Shown: positions 51,891 to 64,000, counted from the first letter of the stretch. The stretch is 64,000 nt of DNA from Isoetes taiwanensis (GCA_021234155.1 JAJEKV010000017.1:10607525-10671524), one strand, 5' to 3'. A program made the numbers and translations. Notes: generated by a model from the sequence alone, not told the origin.

Positions 51891-53478
51891 TTAAACAATG
51901 ATATTTTCTGCACATATTCCTGGCCTTGGGCAACCAGAAGGCAAAGGTAGCCTCAAATTTTCTACAATCCTAAACGATCTTTGTATGATCTTATCAACGT
52001 ATATCAATCCATCAAGATGATCACATTCATGTTGGAGAATACGAGCCTGCCAACCAGATGCTTCCACTTTTATAGGAAGACCATCCCGCCCTATTCCTGA
52101 CACCTCTACGTCAAGATCTCTCTCCACCAGTCCACGGTAGCCATTCACACTTGGCAGGCCATAAGCAAATTAGTAAGTGATGCATACAACATTTCATTAA
52201 CAAGAAGGTGATGCACATATGCAAACAAGAAACTGAAGCCTTAAGATTCAGTTGATTAGAGACTGCATTCTCCGCACGTAAACTACACGATATTAAGATG
52301 CAATAGAAAAATCCTGAGCGCGTTGCAGCATTTTGGTACTGATAACCCTATTCCATAAATGTTAACCCTAACTTATTACTGATTTCTGAATGCCTAAGGG
52401 AAATTCGTCAGCTCTAAACTGCTTGATGGCAGCATATTATTACAAAAGCATCCATACCTGAGGCAACCCTCAAAGAACCTTGCACTCCTTCGTCCTTTTC
52501 TCTTCAACTTGGGATTTATGACTACCTGATTTCACATGCAAAAGATACAAACAAGATAATCTACCAAAATTCCTTGTGAATAAAGAATGCTGAATTGCAA
52601 AACTTACTAATAGATGAAATGGGAGTCTTTCCTGCAATCTGATTTCTTCTGTAGGAGCTAAATCTAGATATTCCTGTTTATCCTCCAAGACAATTATCTA
52701 CAAAAACCCACAACTTGATTATGACTGGCAAACATGCCTGTATGTCCTAAATGCGCATTTCAAAAGGTGTGCCTGTATGTTATATAGATGCCAATTTATA
52801 TGTATATATCAGCTAGAAATGAAAAAGACATCATCAAAGATTGAACCGCTATGTATTTATAATTTGTCAGACCTTGTACACAAAGTGACGAAGATAAAGT
52901 ACAACGTTTAACAAATAGCACAGATTTTGAGAAGATTTCTAACTAATACGAATATGCACTTTAGTAGATGGAAGACGTATTTTCGAAAATTACAATGTCT
53001 CTTATGGTAGAACCAGAAATGCATAATCAGAGGTCCAAATGTTTGCATCTGGTATATAGTTTACTAGCTTATGCCTCAGGAACCGAAAGAGAAAGAGCTC
53101 CAAATGAAATACCTTTAATGGAACTCCAATCTGAGGTGCAGCAAGCCCAACTCCAGGGGCATTTCTCATTACGGCAATCATGTCATTAATCACATTCTGC
53201 ACTCTCTCGCTACCAATGTCTACCAACGGAACTTCAGCTGCCGGTTCATGCAGCACGGGGTCGCCAGCCTGCACTAATTCTGGAAGCTTTTTGCCCTTTG
53301 ATCTGCCAAATCCAAACAAACTTGCTGTAGGACTACTGGTGAAATTCTGTGAACTCCGCTTTGTGGCCATTTTCCCCTGCTTTTGCCCTAGTGCTCTGTA
53401 AGTTATCCCAGAAAGGGATGCGGCATTTAGACGATATAGATGGATTGGAAGCTGAACATACATTGCTACAGCTCCCAT
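51891..53478 (-). CDS. PDF1A: peptide deformylase, organellar PDF1A-like, four exons
   Basis: Peptide deformylase removes the N-formyl group from proteins made in plastids and mitochondria, using a bound metal. Exons on minus: 53478-53113, 52697-52608, 52525-52458 and 52149-51891, about 261 codons. All three family motifs are present: [10 protein letters not shown] (motif 1, exon 1), EGCLS (motif 2, metal Cys, exon 3) and QHECDHLDG (motif 3, HExxH-type metal and catalytic residues, exon 4). The N-terminus ([20 protein letters not shown]) is basic, Ser-rich and without acidic residues, as in an organellar transit peptide. The [18 protein letters not shown] context and the ending after VENLRLPLP point to the 1A subtype. 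Splice sites follow GT/AG. The start at 53478 is the first ATG; 53460 is an alternative. Confidence 0.92.
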
Positions 53479-54499
53479 CACTCTGGGACTGCAAGAACAC
53501 AGCGTTCTCGTGTTCCTACAAGTTAACGGAAAGAGAAGCTTTAACGGATTGCTTGTCGTGTAAAGGATTTCCTATAATGTGATTTTCAAGGCATTGAACC
53601 ACACATATTCACTTTGCAATTTCATTAGCAAGCACATTAATTTCATATAAGCTTGGTGGGCAATAATCTACCCATACAATTATAGTAGTTGGGTCGTGAT
53701 ATTCGTCCCAAGTTCATTCTAGTGCTGCCACGAGGACGTGATCAGTAATGTGAAATTCCAATTGGGATGTTTTCAATAACCACAACCGTCATGTTTCCAC
53801 TCATTCTTCCGCTATCTTTGCAATCGGTCCCATAGGTCGATTGGTCTCCGTGAACGATAAAATCCATTCAATTCAATTTGACAGATAGGCATGCAATTCG
53901 ACAATGGAACTTGATGAATTGGCCCTCGAGTTTACTAAGAGTTTTTTTTTTTTAATGGTTCTTGAGTTTTCTCAGATTTTTTGCTTCCTTTAGCCTGTTC
54001 TTTCTTTCCTAATTTTTTACTTCATTTCTAGTAGCAGCTTAATTCTTGCTCCATCCTTGAGTGCAATTGGTGTTCGCGCTGCAAATAAACAAGGGAAACC
54101 AAATCTTTCTCCAACTACTATAGTGTTCAAGTAAAAGAATTATTTTACCTAGTGAACCTCTTCCCTAACTATTGCCAATTGTAATGGCCACATTCATATG
54201 TCAAGTATGATTTTAACCTAATGTCACATAGTGCATTATACCAAAAAACACATTATATCATACTTAAGCCATGGACCTTGCTCTTTATTTTTTATGGCCA
54301 CTGCATCTTAACCTTAGCCATTTTAGCATGTCTAGGTAATTATTGCTTAACAGCTCTTTGCGCTACATTATGTCTATCACCGTATTAATTAGTGAAGCCT
54401 ATAACTTAGAATTTACTCATATCTAGGCTTTTCATAAAAAGAAAAGAAAAGAAAAGAAGAATAGTAATAGTTGGAGATACACATAGTTGTTACAACGAA
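53479..54499. other. intergenic with one LINE/SINE tail remnant
   Basis: Nothing coding. At 53825-53880 lies a tail remnant, GTCCCATAGGTCGATTGGTC, TCCGTGAACGATAAAA, then ATTCA units. An (AAAAG)n stretch is at 54434-54458. Confidence 0.5.
53825..53880 (+). repeat. LINE/SINE 3' tail with (ATTCA)n end
   Basis: Same core as the other tails, followed by CATTCAATTCAATT. Only the last 55 bp are recognisable. Confidence 0.65.
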
Positions 54500-57400
54500 T
54501 AGATTTATTTGGCAGATGCATAAGCAACAATGGTAGTGCCATTTTTGTTGCTGCCTATTACTTTCCACCTACATCATCACCTTTCTATGATGAATATGAT
54601 GTAGACCGCAATGATCCTTATGGTGATCTTTATGATGATGTTGCTCAAATCAAATAGTTAGGGCATGCTATTCTTCTTGGTGACTTCAATACTGCTCAGC
54701 TTATACTTGAGGATGCACGTAACCCTTTATGGATGTCTGCTAATGATACAATTTTGCTACGTTCATCGCCTGATGCTAACAAACCTATCTCAACATTTGG
54801 AAAGGAACTCATTCAATTGTGTGAAGTCTTGGGGATGGTAATTTGCAATGGCTTAGAGCAATAGCCATACTCTAAAGGTGTTACATGCAGACATGATAGG
54901 CAGGGAGGTGGTTTCAATGTTGTTGATTATCTCATTTCTTAAGTGCAAGCTTTGGATCTCATTTCAGATTTTTTAATTGGCACAAGATGTAGAAATGAGG
55001 AGATAAGTTCTGACCACTATCCATTTTATTTGTCATTAAAGTGGCAGCTTACACCTTTTCAATACATTGTTGTCCATGCTCCTGCTTCTCGCATTCGCTT
55101 GACCTATTTTAGATCTTTTGAATCTGCACAAACATTAGCTCCTACACTTGAAGGTATTTTGGATTACCCAACTCTTCAAGAACATAATATTGCATTTGTT
55201 GACACTTTGCTTAATTCTGTTGTCTCCTACTTTGGTACATGTGCTTTTAGTGCTCCTTGGGCTAGAAGAAAATCCTTTCCTAGAAATGCGCGGTTCGATG
55301 CATAATACAAGTAGGTTAAAAAACACCTGGAATGATCATTGAGCCAGATACACGCCATAACACCATCAAGAATTATAAGTTTGTGTTGAAACGTAAGAAG
55401 GCATGCTTTGTTGCGAGCATCAAAAGCAAATGTTTGAATTGCTGCTACATGAGCCTCGGACCTTCTGGCATAAAATATTATATCGACCACAGCCTACTCT
55501 TAAACATATTTCTATAAAGCAATGGAACGAGCGATTGGTCCAATTATATGATCATCCTGGGATTCTTAATTCTGTGCCTCCTTTGATAGGTAATATTCTT
55601 CAACTCACAGAGCAAAAAGTCAAAAAAGGTCTGAGACATCTATCCAATGGCAAGTCTCCTGATCTTCAAGGTTTGCTTCCAATCGTCATTGCTCTTTTAA
55701 ATCAAACTTTGCAAAAAGGATTGCCAGAAACTTGGACTATCAGTAATGTCGTACCAATTCACAAAGGAGGTGATAACCCTTCGAATTATCACATGATCAC
55801 GGTCAGTTCCATATTTTCCAAGCTCCTAGCCAATATTACTGAGAAGCAATTGACATCATGGGCAAAACATACTGGTGTACGTGCTATGAAGCTTGAAAGA
55901 AGACCTCTATATATTCTTTGTGGATTTTACTTCTGCCTTTGATACAATACTTCGCAAGATTCTTTGGCAGTGCTTGCAAGCACTTGGGGTTCCACAAGAC
56001 CTTCAAAATGCAGTTTATCAACTCTATGAAAGGGTCTTTATTAAGTTTCCAGCATCGGGTACCTAAATCACTAGCAATATTGGAGTATGTCAGGGTTGCC
56101 CTCTATCTCCTACACTCTTTGACTTATACATTGATCAAATGGAATGGCTTGATCATCATGGTGGGAAAGGCCCACATTTAGCACACTATACCATCAGGCA
56201 ACTTATATATGCTGATGATCTTTTGCTTATGGCACCTACTGCTGCTAGTATGCAACACCATTTACATGCTCTGTACAGTTTTGGTGAGAATACAGGCCTG
56301 CATGTTAATCTTTAAAAGACCAAGCTCTTGCAAGGGAAGGAAGGAAGGAAGGAAGGGAAGGGGGTGTCACCTTGTGGAACCTGTCAAAGCCACGTGCATT
56401 AAGGGGCGGGGTGATTTTTTACCTTTTTGGTATGTATACTAGGGGTCATAGAGGTTTTTAGATGTTCTTCTAGTTATAAAACCATATGGAAAGGGGTCAA
56501 ATTTGCCTATTAGACACACTACCCTATGCATGCAGGTGGCATGTCTCATATAAAGAAGGTGGATTCCCCAGAAGCTCTTGATGGTTCAATCCTCTCAGCG
56601 TACTATTTCAACTTTGCACTATAATAGCCACGAAGTTGGAGTTGTAGATAGCTACAAGTATCTTGGTGTAGAGTTCTATAAGAACACACTTTAGGAATAG
56701 TGTATTACCAAGCGTGTGACTGCTGGTTGGAGAGCACTCTATCCAATGCAAAACAATTGTTTTCGCGCAGAGATTCATGATTGGTCACAGAAAGCTCACA
56801 TGTTTCAGGCTTTGGCAGAACCTGTTTTAATGATGGTTCTGACGTATGGGGACCTGCCATTAGTACTAGCGCTTGGGAGAGCTTGGAACGGGTGCAAAAG
56901 TCCTTTCTCACTTATAGTCTAGGAGTCAAAACTATGGTGCTCTATGATATTCTTTTACAAGAGACAGGTTTTTGGCCTCTTCAATATCCTGCCATGAAGT
57001 GCCATCTCCACTATATCAGAATGGTGCATCATATGAATGATGATAGGTACCTTCTTCTCGCGCTTGCTATGGTTGAATCTCCCCAGCATTTGAAACGTTG
57101 TTGGAAAGGCAATTCTAATGCATGGTTTCCCCACTGGTCTATGCAACTGGAACACTGCATGGTGCTTGCTAGTTTTGATCCTGAGCTTTTGCAACAATAT
57201 CTCGATGGTCGTTTTTCTCAAAAGATGTGGGATGCAATTACTTAGCCAAGTTAAAACTGGTCATACGCACATATAAATCCTACTTTAGCACCAGGACCAC
57301 AAGCTCATTTGCTTGCTTCCTTATCTAGGAAAACGCTTGTAGCTATTGCATCAATTCGCACAGGATCCCACAAACTACGGATTGAGACAGGTAGATGGGG

Positions 57401-57838
57401 GCAGCCGCAATTGCCACGAGAAGCGATATTATGTGCATGTTGCCAATTACAGGTTATTGAAGATGAAAGCCATACTCTGCTAAGATGTCCTGCTTTTGAG
57501 ATGGTCAGGAATCATATATTGACTTTCGCATTCCATTCCACGCTCCCACAACTTCTCAGAGCCCTATACGTGAATAACTTGGTATTATACATACTTGAGG
57601 TTCTAGATGATCGTCTTCAATTACTGAGCCCTCAGTAATCATCATCACCTACTTATATTTTCTTCTTGCTTATCTAGTATCATCATTACTGCAGGTCCCT
57701 TGAAAATCTTTCAAGGCAGGGGTTTTTTTTTTATCCTAGTAATAATGGTTGTACTAGGCCATTGTATGGGTCCCATGCCTCTTGATCTTAGTGAACGTTA
57801 AAAAATATATTCTATTATATTCTATTCTATTCTTCTTT
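54500..57838 (+). mobile_element. non-L1 LINE, nearly complete ORF2 but degenerate
   Basis: In order: an endonuclease-like part with HAILLGDFNTAQL and SSDHYPFYLSL (54600-55060); an RT N-terminal part, EQKVKKGLRHLSNGKSPDLQ and GDNPSNYHMITVSSIFSKLL (55600-55860); FVDFTSAFDTI near 55920; then YIDQMEW and RQLIYADDLLLMAP near 56200. The C-terminal parts are VDSYKYLGVEFY, TAGWRALYPMQNNCFRAEI and CACCQLQVIEDESHTLLRCP (57430-57490). The 3' UTR from 57655 has the shared tail with TTCTA units. Stops and frame changes occur throughout. A segment at about 56330-56570, beginning with GGAAGGAAGG repeats, looks out of place and may be a later insertion. Confidence 0.85.
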
Positions 57839-60089
57839 TACTTGTTGTTTTACTCATTGCGTGTATAGTCTCTGCCTATACTTGTATAAGCTCGAGGCCC
57901 TTGGTCTATATGAATATATGCCCATATATTTTCTTCGATTCTCTTCTGAGCTTGTGCCGATATGAGTATGGGCACAAATTTATTCCTTCGTGTGTATAGG
58001 CTTTTGTCCATACGCGTGTAGGTTGTTTCTCATGGGGGTATTAAGTTCGAGCATGAGTCCTGACTATTTGTTAATAAGATCGTTTTAATAACAGAATTTA
58101 TGTTTCAGGTGTGGGATTTACAAGAAAGGATTTTTGACATGTGGCTTGTGGGATCTTTAAAATGAAGAGTGCAGCGAAAGATGGCGGGGGCATTCTACAT
58201 GTTCTATGGCCAAACAAATACACGCATTTCATAAAATATTATTTTTCTTTCCACGTCAGCACGAAGATGTGGCATTCTACCTATAAACAGCGGATACAGA
58301 GACAAAATCCATTCGTTCCGCTATTTCGCTATCAATGCAGCTCCATTTCTGTTTCTCATTTTTCCTTCAAGCAATTCCGTCCAAAATGCCGCTACAACAT
58401 GTTTTCCTTTCAATCCTGTTTCATTTTAACCAGATTGCTCAGATTTTGCTGAATTTGCCCATATCTTTTGATCCATTCTACACATAATCTTGAAAAAGCA
58501 AAGAAAACTGTGAAAAATGCATCAAGAACCAGCAAAATCAGGGCTAAATTTGAGTATCTCAGAGGGTTTGATCCGGAGGTAGAAGGCCCAGCCATGGAAG
58601 AAGGGATCAATGCATGGAAAAGGAGGTCCAGAGAATGCATTTTGTGAATGCAGAGGCATAAGGCAGAGGAGTTGGGGCAAACGGGCACAGAAATCAGAGA
58701 GCCCAAGAAAAGAACCCAGCTATGGCTTGGAGTAGAAGCAGCAGCCTGGGCTTACGAGCCACTGCTTTAAGGATTTATGGACCTGAAGCAGATCTAAATC
58801 TTCCACATACTACTTCATATAGTGAGAATTTTTCAAGATTTCTCTTCAAGATTTAACAGGAATTACCTCTGTCGGAGTAAAAAGAGTTCGGATTCTTGAT
58901 TCTTCTTCCTTATTATTCAATCTTTCTTGTAAATGAGGGGATGCTCATAAGCAAAAGGACATGGGAATTCAGTTATGGCAGGAGATGCAAAGCTTGAAGA
59001 ATGGAAACATTTATGGAGTCTTGCAGAAGGTGGTGAATGGAGAGTTTACCCTAGAGGAAATGACTGGAGAATTAAGAAATGTTGCTTTCTCATTCAACTT
59101 GTGTATGTTGTTAGGGTTTTTCATTAACAACAATTGATATTACATCTTAATTGTAATTCTTGAAAAAAAAAGGGGAACCCGATAATCAAAAAATTAGTGA
59201 ATATGCTTCCCACTTCACCAATTGGGTAAATAGTCATGCTATGTGCGCATAGCTCTACATATTATGTGTTCTCCGATCTGCTTATTTGTTCCATTCGCAG
59301 AAAACGATAGACCCTATATCTCCTGGAGGATTGAATCTTGTGACTTGCCAAAGACGGCTGCGCCAAGCTCTGCAAAAGGAAAAAGAAGCTAGAGGAAGTT
59401 TTATTCTCTCATAGTACGAGATGTGCACTTTGTTTAACCAAGATTGCTTATACCAGGTATAGCAAGGCAACTACATATACATAGACAAACGACTACGTTC
59501 TCGTTCGTATACATTATGCATAGCATATATCCGCTATAGTTTTAAGTTACATGGTAGTAGATCATGGGATGGCATAATATATGCAGAGTTTGACGCCTTT
59601 CACAATAAATTTGTAAAACTTACTACTGCCCATTATGGAGAATTGTTGTCTTCAGCTCTAGTAACCAAGCTGCCCCATGAAAAAGCATTGTAAGGTTGTT
59701 TATGAGGTTGCTATCTGGTCGTGTTCTTTTGCAATATGCACATGACGACTAGAGACAAGGGTAAAAGCATGTTAGGGTGTCCCTTAAAAAGTATCATTTA
59801 GGGACTAAAAAGGTACCCAAAAAGGTAGCCAGCTCTGGGTACTGGGTACCTGTGTAAGATCTCAATAAAAGCTACGTTTTTAAATTATTGTATTTATTTT
59901 GGCCTCCAATAGCATTACCTTTATCTTAACGTTGAATATTAACATGACATTGACTTTTATTTTGGACTTTAGAGTTAGTTTTAACGAAAAGAAAATTAAA
60001 AAAGTACCCAATTATAAAGTACCTAGTGTATGTACTTTTGCAGGTTCCAAAAGTGGTACACCCTAACATGCTTTCACCCACAAACATAA
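57839..60089. other. intergenic, no gene identified
   Basis: Several short open stretches, none with a motif. YGPEADLNLP near 58775 and MAGDAKLEEWKHLWSLAEGG near 58975 look coding-like but lack partners. Confidence 0.35.
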
Positions 60090-60720
60090 AGGGCCATCTA
60101 GGTGATGCCAGACTGGTTGTGTTGTGCTTTATTTTCTTTGCAGGTTAAAGACAATCATAAAGGGCCATCTAGATGATGCCAGATTGGTCAATGTATGGGA
60201 GAAAATTCATGTTGGTTATTCTAATTTGGACGGACAAAGAAGCATTTTGTACTATAACACCGCTGGAATGGATTTAAGGAATGCAGTTCCATGCCTTGCT
60301 GTAGAAGCTAACTGATCCAGTTCATCAGGAAAGTATTGTGAGCCCTTATCAGAAGTCTTGTCATCTGATAAATACGCTAATTGAAATGTTCTCATAACAT
60401 GGCGATTGTATAATGATGCTTCTTTGTCGAATCTGACATGCAATACCTTATTGTATTGACATAGATCTTGATAAAGATTACGTGGAATTCATTAAGTCAA
60501 GAATAAATTCCCTTCAAAATCTGAAGATCAAGAGTTAAGTGTCAAGGAAGCAATTGGTCTTTCAAAACCCACTAGGCCTAAAGCTCAGCCTCCTTTGACA
60601 ACAAATATAGACGACCTTGCTGAATTTGTTGAGCTTGTTTCTACAAAGGAGCTTAAAAAAATAGAAGGTGAATCTCCTGTTGACGCTAGTCCTTCTGGAA
60701 TGGACAAAATGTATGGACCG
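60090..60720 (+). other. possible exon remnants, unidentified
   Basis: CATAAAGGGCCATCTAG with GATGCCAGA is duplicated at about 60090-60117 and 60157-60185; the second copy lies just after TTTCTTTGCAG. Near 60530-60700 a frame reads SEDQELSVKEAIGLSKPTRP, then NIDDLAEFVELVSTKELKKI. I do not recognise the protein, and no complete gene model is supported. Confidence 0.25.
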
Positions 60721-61103
60721 AGATGATGATGAGATGGTGATCAGAAGGAGATTCCAATGGATATATGAAGATCATTGCAAAAAACTACTACAAAAAAATA
60801 TTCTTATTCGACTAGCTTTTTTATATTTTATTTATGACTCTTGATTTTACGTTCTTAATCTGTAATATTGTGTTTTATTTTCTTATTTTGTTTAAAGCAT
60901 GTTGCTACTTTTTTAAAATGTCACTTTTTAGATTTGTGTTTATGATTTTCGATATTTGTTTTCAAAATTTCGTAAAGTAAGCAAAATTATGAAAAAACTT
61001 AAATAAACACAATTGCACCACATGTCATTAGTACAATTGCTTCGTTACCTTATTTTATTCCATGTTTGAATGTCCATCTCAGTGAGGTCTAGTGGGGGGC
61101 ATT

Positions 61104-61181
61104 CCCTTTTAGTTTCTTCAATTGACTTTCACGCACATAGTGATTCTTCTGCCATGAGTTCAATTGAAGAAACTGAAAGGG
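61104..61181. repeat. 22-bp inverted repeat
   Basis: CCCTTTTAGTTTCTTCAATT at 61104 pairs with AATTGAAGAAACTGAAAGGG ending at 61181, with one mismatch in 22 bp and a loop of 34 bases. Confidence 0.85.
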
Positions 61182-61684
61182 ATATCTTCATGCCACTCAA
61201 CTATGCATAAATCTAAATGCACTTATGGAATAAACTACTAACCAGATATAGAGCCATACTAATCCTGCAATCTAGGGGCGATATGTCGATCAGGTAGATG
61301 CCACACTTGTCTTTCTCTTCTTTTAACATATGGATATTTTAGATATACCGTGCCACTTGAATTAAAGCACCCTCCTCAGTATCAATCCTCGTGAAATTCT
61401 GGACTATTGCAATGAGTTCGTAATTTGGCCTGTGGGGTCTGCAATAAGAAAACCATATAGACATAGGTATTGCTGAGGTCTGACTTGTTCACAGTGATGC
61501 GACCAGCAAAATACACATTAAATCACCAAAAGAGATGTTTCTCCAAAAGAGGTGCCATGAGTTCCAGACCGCCTAGATTCACACAATGTATAGTTCCGCC
61601 CATGGCATCTATCTGGTATGGCAAGGACCCACTTCAGCCATGTTGGTGCGGGCCATGTACAATGGTGGGGAAAGTCCCATCTAA

Positions 61685-61745
61685 GTGTATGTCCCATAAG
61701 TTTTAGCTTCTCCTGGACATTAAAAATTATATCTAATCTATCTAT
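61685..61745 (+). repeat. LINE/SINE 3' tail with (TATC)n end
   Basis: GTCCCATAAGTTTTAGC, then TCCTGGACATTAAAAAT, then ATCTAATCTATCTATCTC. Degenerate member of the same tail family. Confidence 0.55.
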
Positions 61746-62658
61746 CTCAATAACTTCTTCCTTGGAACTCTAGCACTAACATGAATGGCAACTGGAATCC
61801 CAAGCACTTGGTAGTCTGTACGTGAGCAAGCGCCTTTCATGGATAAGCATGAACACATGTTAAAGTCAATGTGTCCATAGTCCACAGAGCCTACACTTTT
61901 GCCATTCCACACACACCCAAAGCAATGAAAATATATCTATACTGCGCTTTTAGGTTCTTAATGTCAGACACCAAAATGACAAACGCTTTATCTGCATATT
62001 GATTGCAAGATTCATGCATATCATCCTCAGTAGCAAGACCCTAAAGGAGTCTTTTGCCAGCCAAGTAGTTGTTCAAAATAAATAAATCCATTTAAACATT
62101 TGAGATGCAATTGGTTTCAGAGTAACATGTTTAACAGATTGTCAGCTTCGATCCATGATATAATCAAATATGCCTGTCATATTGGCCCCTCGTCATATGC
62201 AATTCCTTTAACTGGCCTAGAATTCTCTTTATGAATTGTTGTTCATTGATTGTTACAAGGTATGCAGATTTACAAATTTTTGCAATATACGGTAAACTGC
62301 GCAGGCATATAAAAAATAGAACTGGAGAATCCAGAGGGCACCAGAATAGCGGGCACTGTAGATTCGACTCTCGCTGTTGCAAATTGAAGCAAACCCCATA
62401 TGGTGGTGAAGGCTGCATGTCAAATTGCCATTGCTCTAATACATGGCTTAATTCACACCATTATCTACCTTTGACATGGTATAATCTATTATTGCAGATC
62501 CATGATTTAAGCATCTTTTGATTCCATAGAGCAATGATGCCCAGTGTTCATGTAAAGCATGAGTCTACTAAGACTGGCCAAGCTGTAATCATTTTCAAGA
62601 CTACTGGTCTCATTGTCTGGTAACCTGTAACTGACCTGTAGGTATAAAATTCAAGGAC

Positions 62659-64000
62659 TTATTTCGATATGTTCAACCTGGCACAACATGCACATATCCC
62701 TACATGTTCATCAGTCTTTCTTTCAGTGTCTGCAGGCTGTAGAATATCCTGCACAATTGAAAGGATGGCATCCTTTAACGTAACATACTCTTCAGTTCTG
62801 TTATATATTTGATGAGATATACGGATATAAGCTGTATTTTTGCGTTGAATTTCTGAAAAAGAAGAACTGATGTCAAAACCTGTGGGGCATCCAGACTGAT
62901 AACAAATTGGCACTTCAATTTCGAACTTTTCACGCAATTTTGTTCTAAGTTTTTCTGCATCTTCTTGAGAATGAATAGCAAGCTCATCAGGTAAGGCAAC
63001 CATAACCATAGATGAACAAAGCTCAGGAGAGGTGCCACAATGTGTTCCCCAGAATTCAGCAAGCATCTTGCCCATACGAACAACAGACTCATGATTTAAA
63101 TTTTGCAGCACATGCAACCCTCCTAATGTAACAGTAACAAAATCCACTGCTGCTGTGACAGCTAACTGGGCACTATAATCCCTTGTGCCAATCCATGAAC
63201 TTTCATCAAATAATCCAGCTCCATAATTGTGAGAAACAATAGGATGACGAAGACGGTCTAAATGCTCCTGTTTGCAATGAAAAAAAGCCACTGTCGGAGG
63301 AGCAAATAACCACTTATGCAAATTACTAGTGTAATAATCTGCATCAATATCTTGCACATCAATATCTACATTTCCAATAGCATGAGCACCATCCACAAAA
63401 ATCCGTTCGATCCCTTCATTTCTGCAAAGTTTGACAAGGTCCTTAACAGGGAGTAGTACTGAAGGCATGGACGTTACATGGTCAATGACTGCCAGACGAA
63501 TAGCATGCGAGGAAGTTCTTGCTTTCTTTAGAACCTCTTGAAAGCGCAATATTATTTCCTCGGTGAAGTGAACGGGTAGTCGAATTTCTACTTCTATGAT
63601 TGTTGCACCAGCTCTTACGGCATAGCATTCAACGCATTTTCTTATGGCACCATAGGTACAGTTCAGCATAAGAATCTGGTCTCCCTTTCTAAATCTCCCC
63701 TCTGAAAATCCCCATGCAATATCTTGAGCAACAATTGCTGCTGCTGTTGTAACATTATCAACAAGGCAAACTTCTTTGGAATGTGCATGGATCATAGAGG
63801 CAATTGCAGCACAAGATTTATGCAGACCATCTTGGAGTGGCCCATAGTAGAATGCATCAGGTTGTTGAAGCCATAATTTTTGCCATGCAGTTTGGGCTGC
63901 TAAAACAGATGCAGGGCAGCTACCAAAACTCCCATTATTTAATCTGGATATGCCTCGCTGGTGATGGCCAAACTCAGTGCGTACCAGATTATCCAGAAGT
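62659..64000 (-). CDS. L-cysteine desulfhydrase-like PLP enzyme (class V aminotransferase fold), 5' end outside window
   Basis: The frame is open from the right edge of the window to a stop at 62659, about 446 codons with no intron. It begins within the N-terminal part (NLVRTEFGHHQRGISRLNNG, SFGSCPASVLAAQ), so only a short N-terminus, perhaps a transit peptide, is missing. VDGAHAIGNVDIDV supplies the Asp that contacts the pyridine nitrogen of PLP, and SNLHKWLFAP supplies the Schiff-base Lys. The family includes plant L-cysteine desulfhydrase (releases hydrogen sulfide, ammonia and pyruvate from cysteine) and fungal or bacterial isopenicillin-N epimerase-like proteins; the plant enzyme is the likelier match. 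Substrate cannot be read from sequence. A degenerate copy of its 3' end lies at 51450-51700. Confidence 0.88.
   Translation of the reverse strand, partial: LLDNLVRTEFGHHQRGISRLNNGSFGSCPASVLAAQTAWQKLWLQQPDAFYYGPLQDGLHKSCAAIASMIHAHSKEVCLVDNVTTAAAIVAQDIAWGFSEGRFRKGDQILMLNCTYGAIRKCVECYAVRAGATIIEVEIRLPVHFTEEIILRFQEVLKKARTSSHAIRLAVIDHVTSMPSVLLPVKDLVKLCRNEGIERIFVDGAHAIGNVDIDVQDIDADYYTSNLHKWLFAPPTVAFFHCKQEHLDRLRHPIVSHNYGAGLFDESSWIGTRDYSAQLAVTAAVDFVTVTLGGLHVLQNLNHESVVRMGKMLAEFWGTHCGTSPELCSSMVMVALPDELAIHSQEDAEKLRTKLREKFEIEVPICYQSGCPTGFDISSSFSEIQRKNTAYIRISHQIYNRTEEYVTLKDAILSIVQDILQPADTERKTDEHVGICACCARLNISK

Larger units (their letters stand above)
60721..62658. other. intergenic downstream of the desulfhydrase gene
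   Basis: No gene seen. It contains an inverted repeat at 61104-61181 and a LINE/SINE tail remnant at 61685-61745. Confidence 0.45.

Noticed and set aside
58141-59060. Short coding-like runs as a gene
   Set aside because: No domain, no consistent exon chain, and frames stop quickly.
1-64000. Claim that this window is centromeric because of the CENH3-like ORF
   Set aside because: There is no tandem satellite, the host genes are ordinary, and nothing in the sequence shows kinetochore location.

Overview
The window is nuclear DNA of a land plant with a large, transposon-rich genome. The evidence is spliced host genes with plant-type products (UTP14, an organellar peptide deformylase and an L-cysteine desulfhydrase-like enzyme), a retrotransposon primer site complementary to initiator Met-tRNA, and L1-type LINEs with the plant zf-RVT tail. 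Host genes are few and far apart. I cannot name the species; a non-flowering plant such as a fern is only a guess.

Left part (1-29.4 kb): a 5'-truncated L1 LINE lies at 871-2252. A second L1 LINE (minus strand, exact 10-bp target duplication at 3963-3972 and 29381-29390) has been split by a 22.8-kb Ty3/gypsy chromovirus at 4063-26909, also on the minus strand. The chromovirus has 1.52-kb LTRs, a PBS and a PPT. Read in its own direction the order is: 5' LTR, PBS, short leader, hairpin pair, TATA box, histone H3-like ORF, second hairpin pair, second TATA box, unknown accessory ORF, gag, PR-RT-RH-IN-chromodomain, PPT, 3' LTR. It was later hit twice: by an L1 LINE with a twin-priming inversion (about 21160-25213) and by a CACTA-like element (9729-15672) that carries spliced pieces of a RecQ helicase with a C-terminal SAP domain.

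The central observation is the accessory ORF at 19442-20657. It starts with the exact N-terminus of histone H3 (MARTKQTARK), continues through a long charged linker, and ends with an H3 histone fold whose first helix region looks more like centromeric H3 (CENH3) than canonical H3. It and the next accessory ORF are each preceded by a pair of 63-bp hairpins, whose stems show paired base changes, and by a TATA box. This suggests a chromovirus that carries its own independently expressed histone-like protein beside an integrase chromodomain. This copy is broken by frameshifts and stops.

Middle part (29.4-37.6 kb): non-L1 LINEs and several 3' tails of one family. The tails end in a conserved block followed by different microsatellites. 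Tandem and inverted duplications are also present, with no clear gene.

Right part (37.6-64 kb): UTP14 (minus, nine exons recognised), with a foldback MITE just upstream; an S1-domain exon fragment cut off by an LTR; a small LTR element with an RNase H ahead of a truncated RT; LINE fragments; peptide deformylase (minus, four exons); a degenerate copy of the desulfhydrase 3' end; a degenerate non-L1 LINE (54.5-57.8 kb); and the desulfhydrase-like gene, which runs off the right edge.
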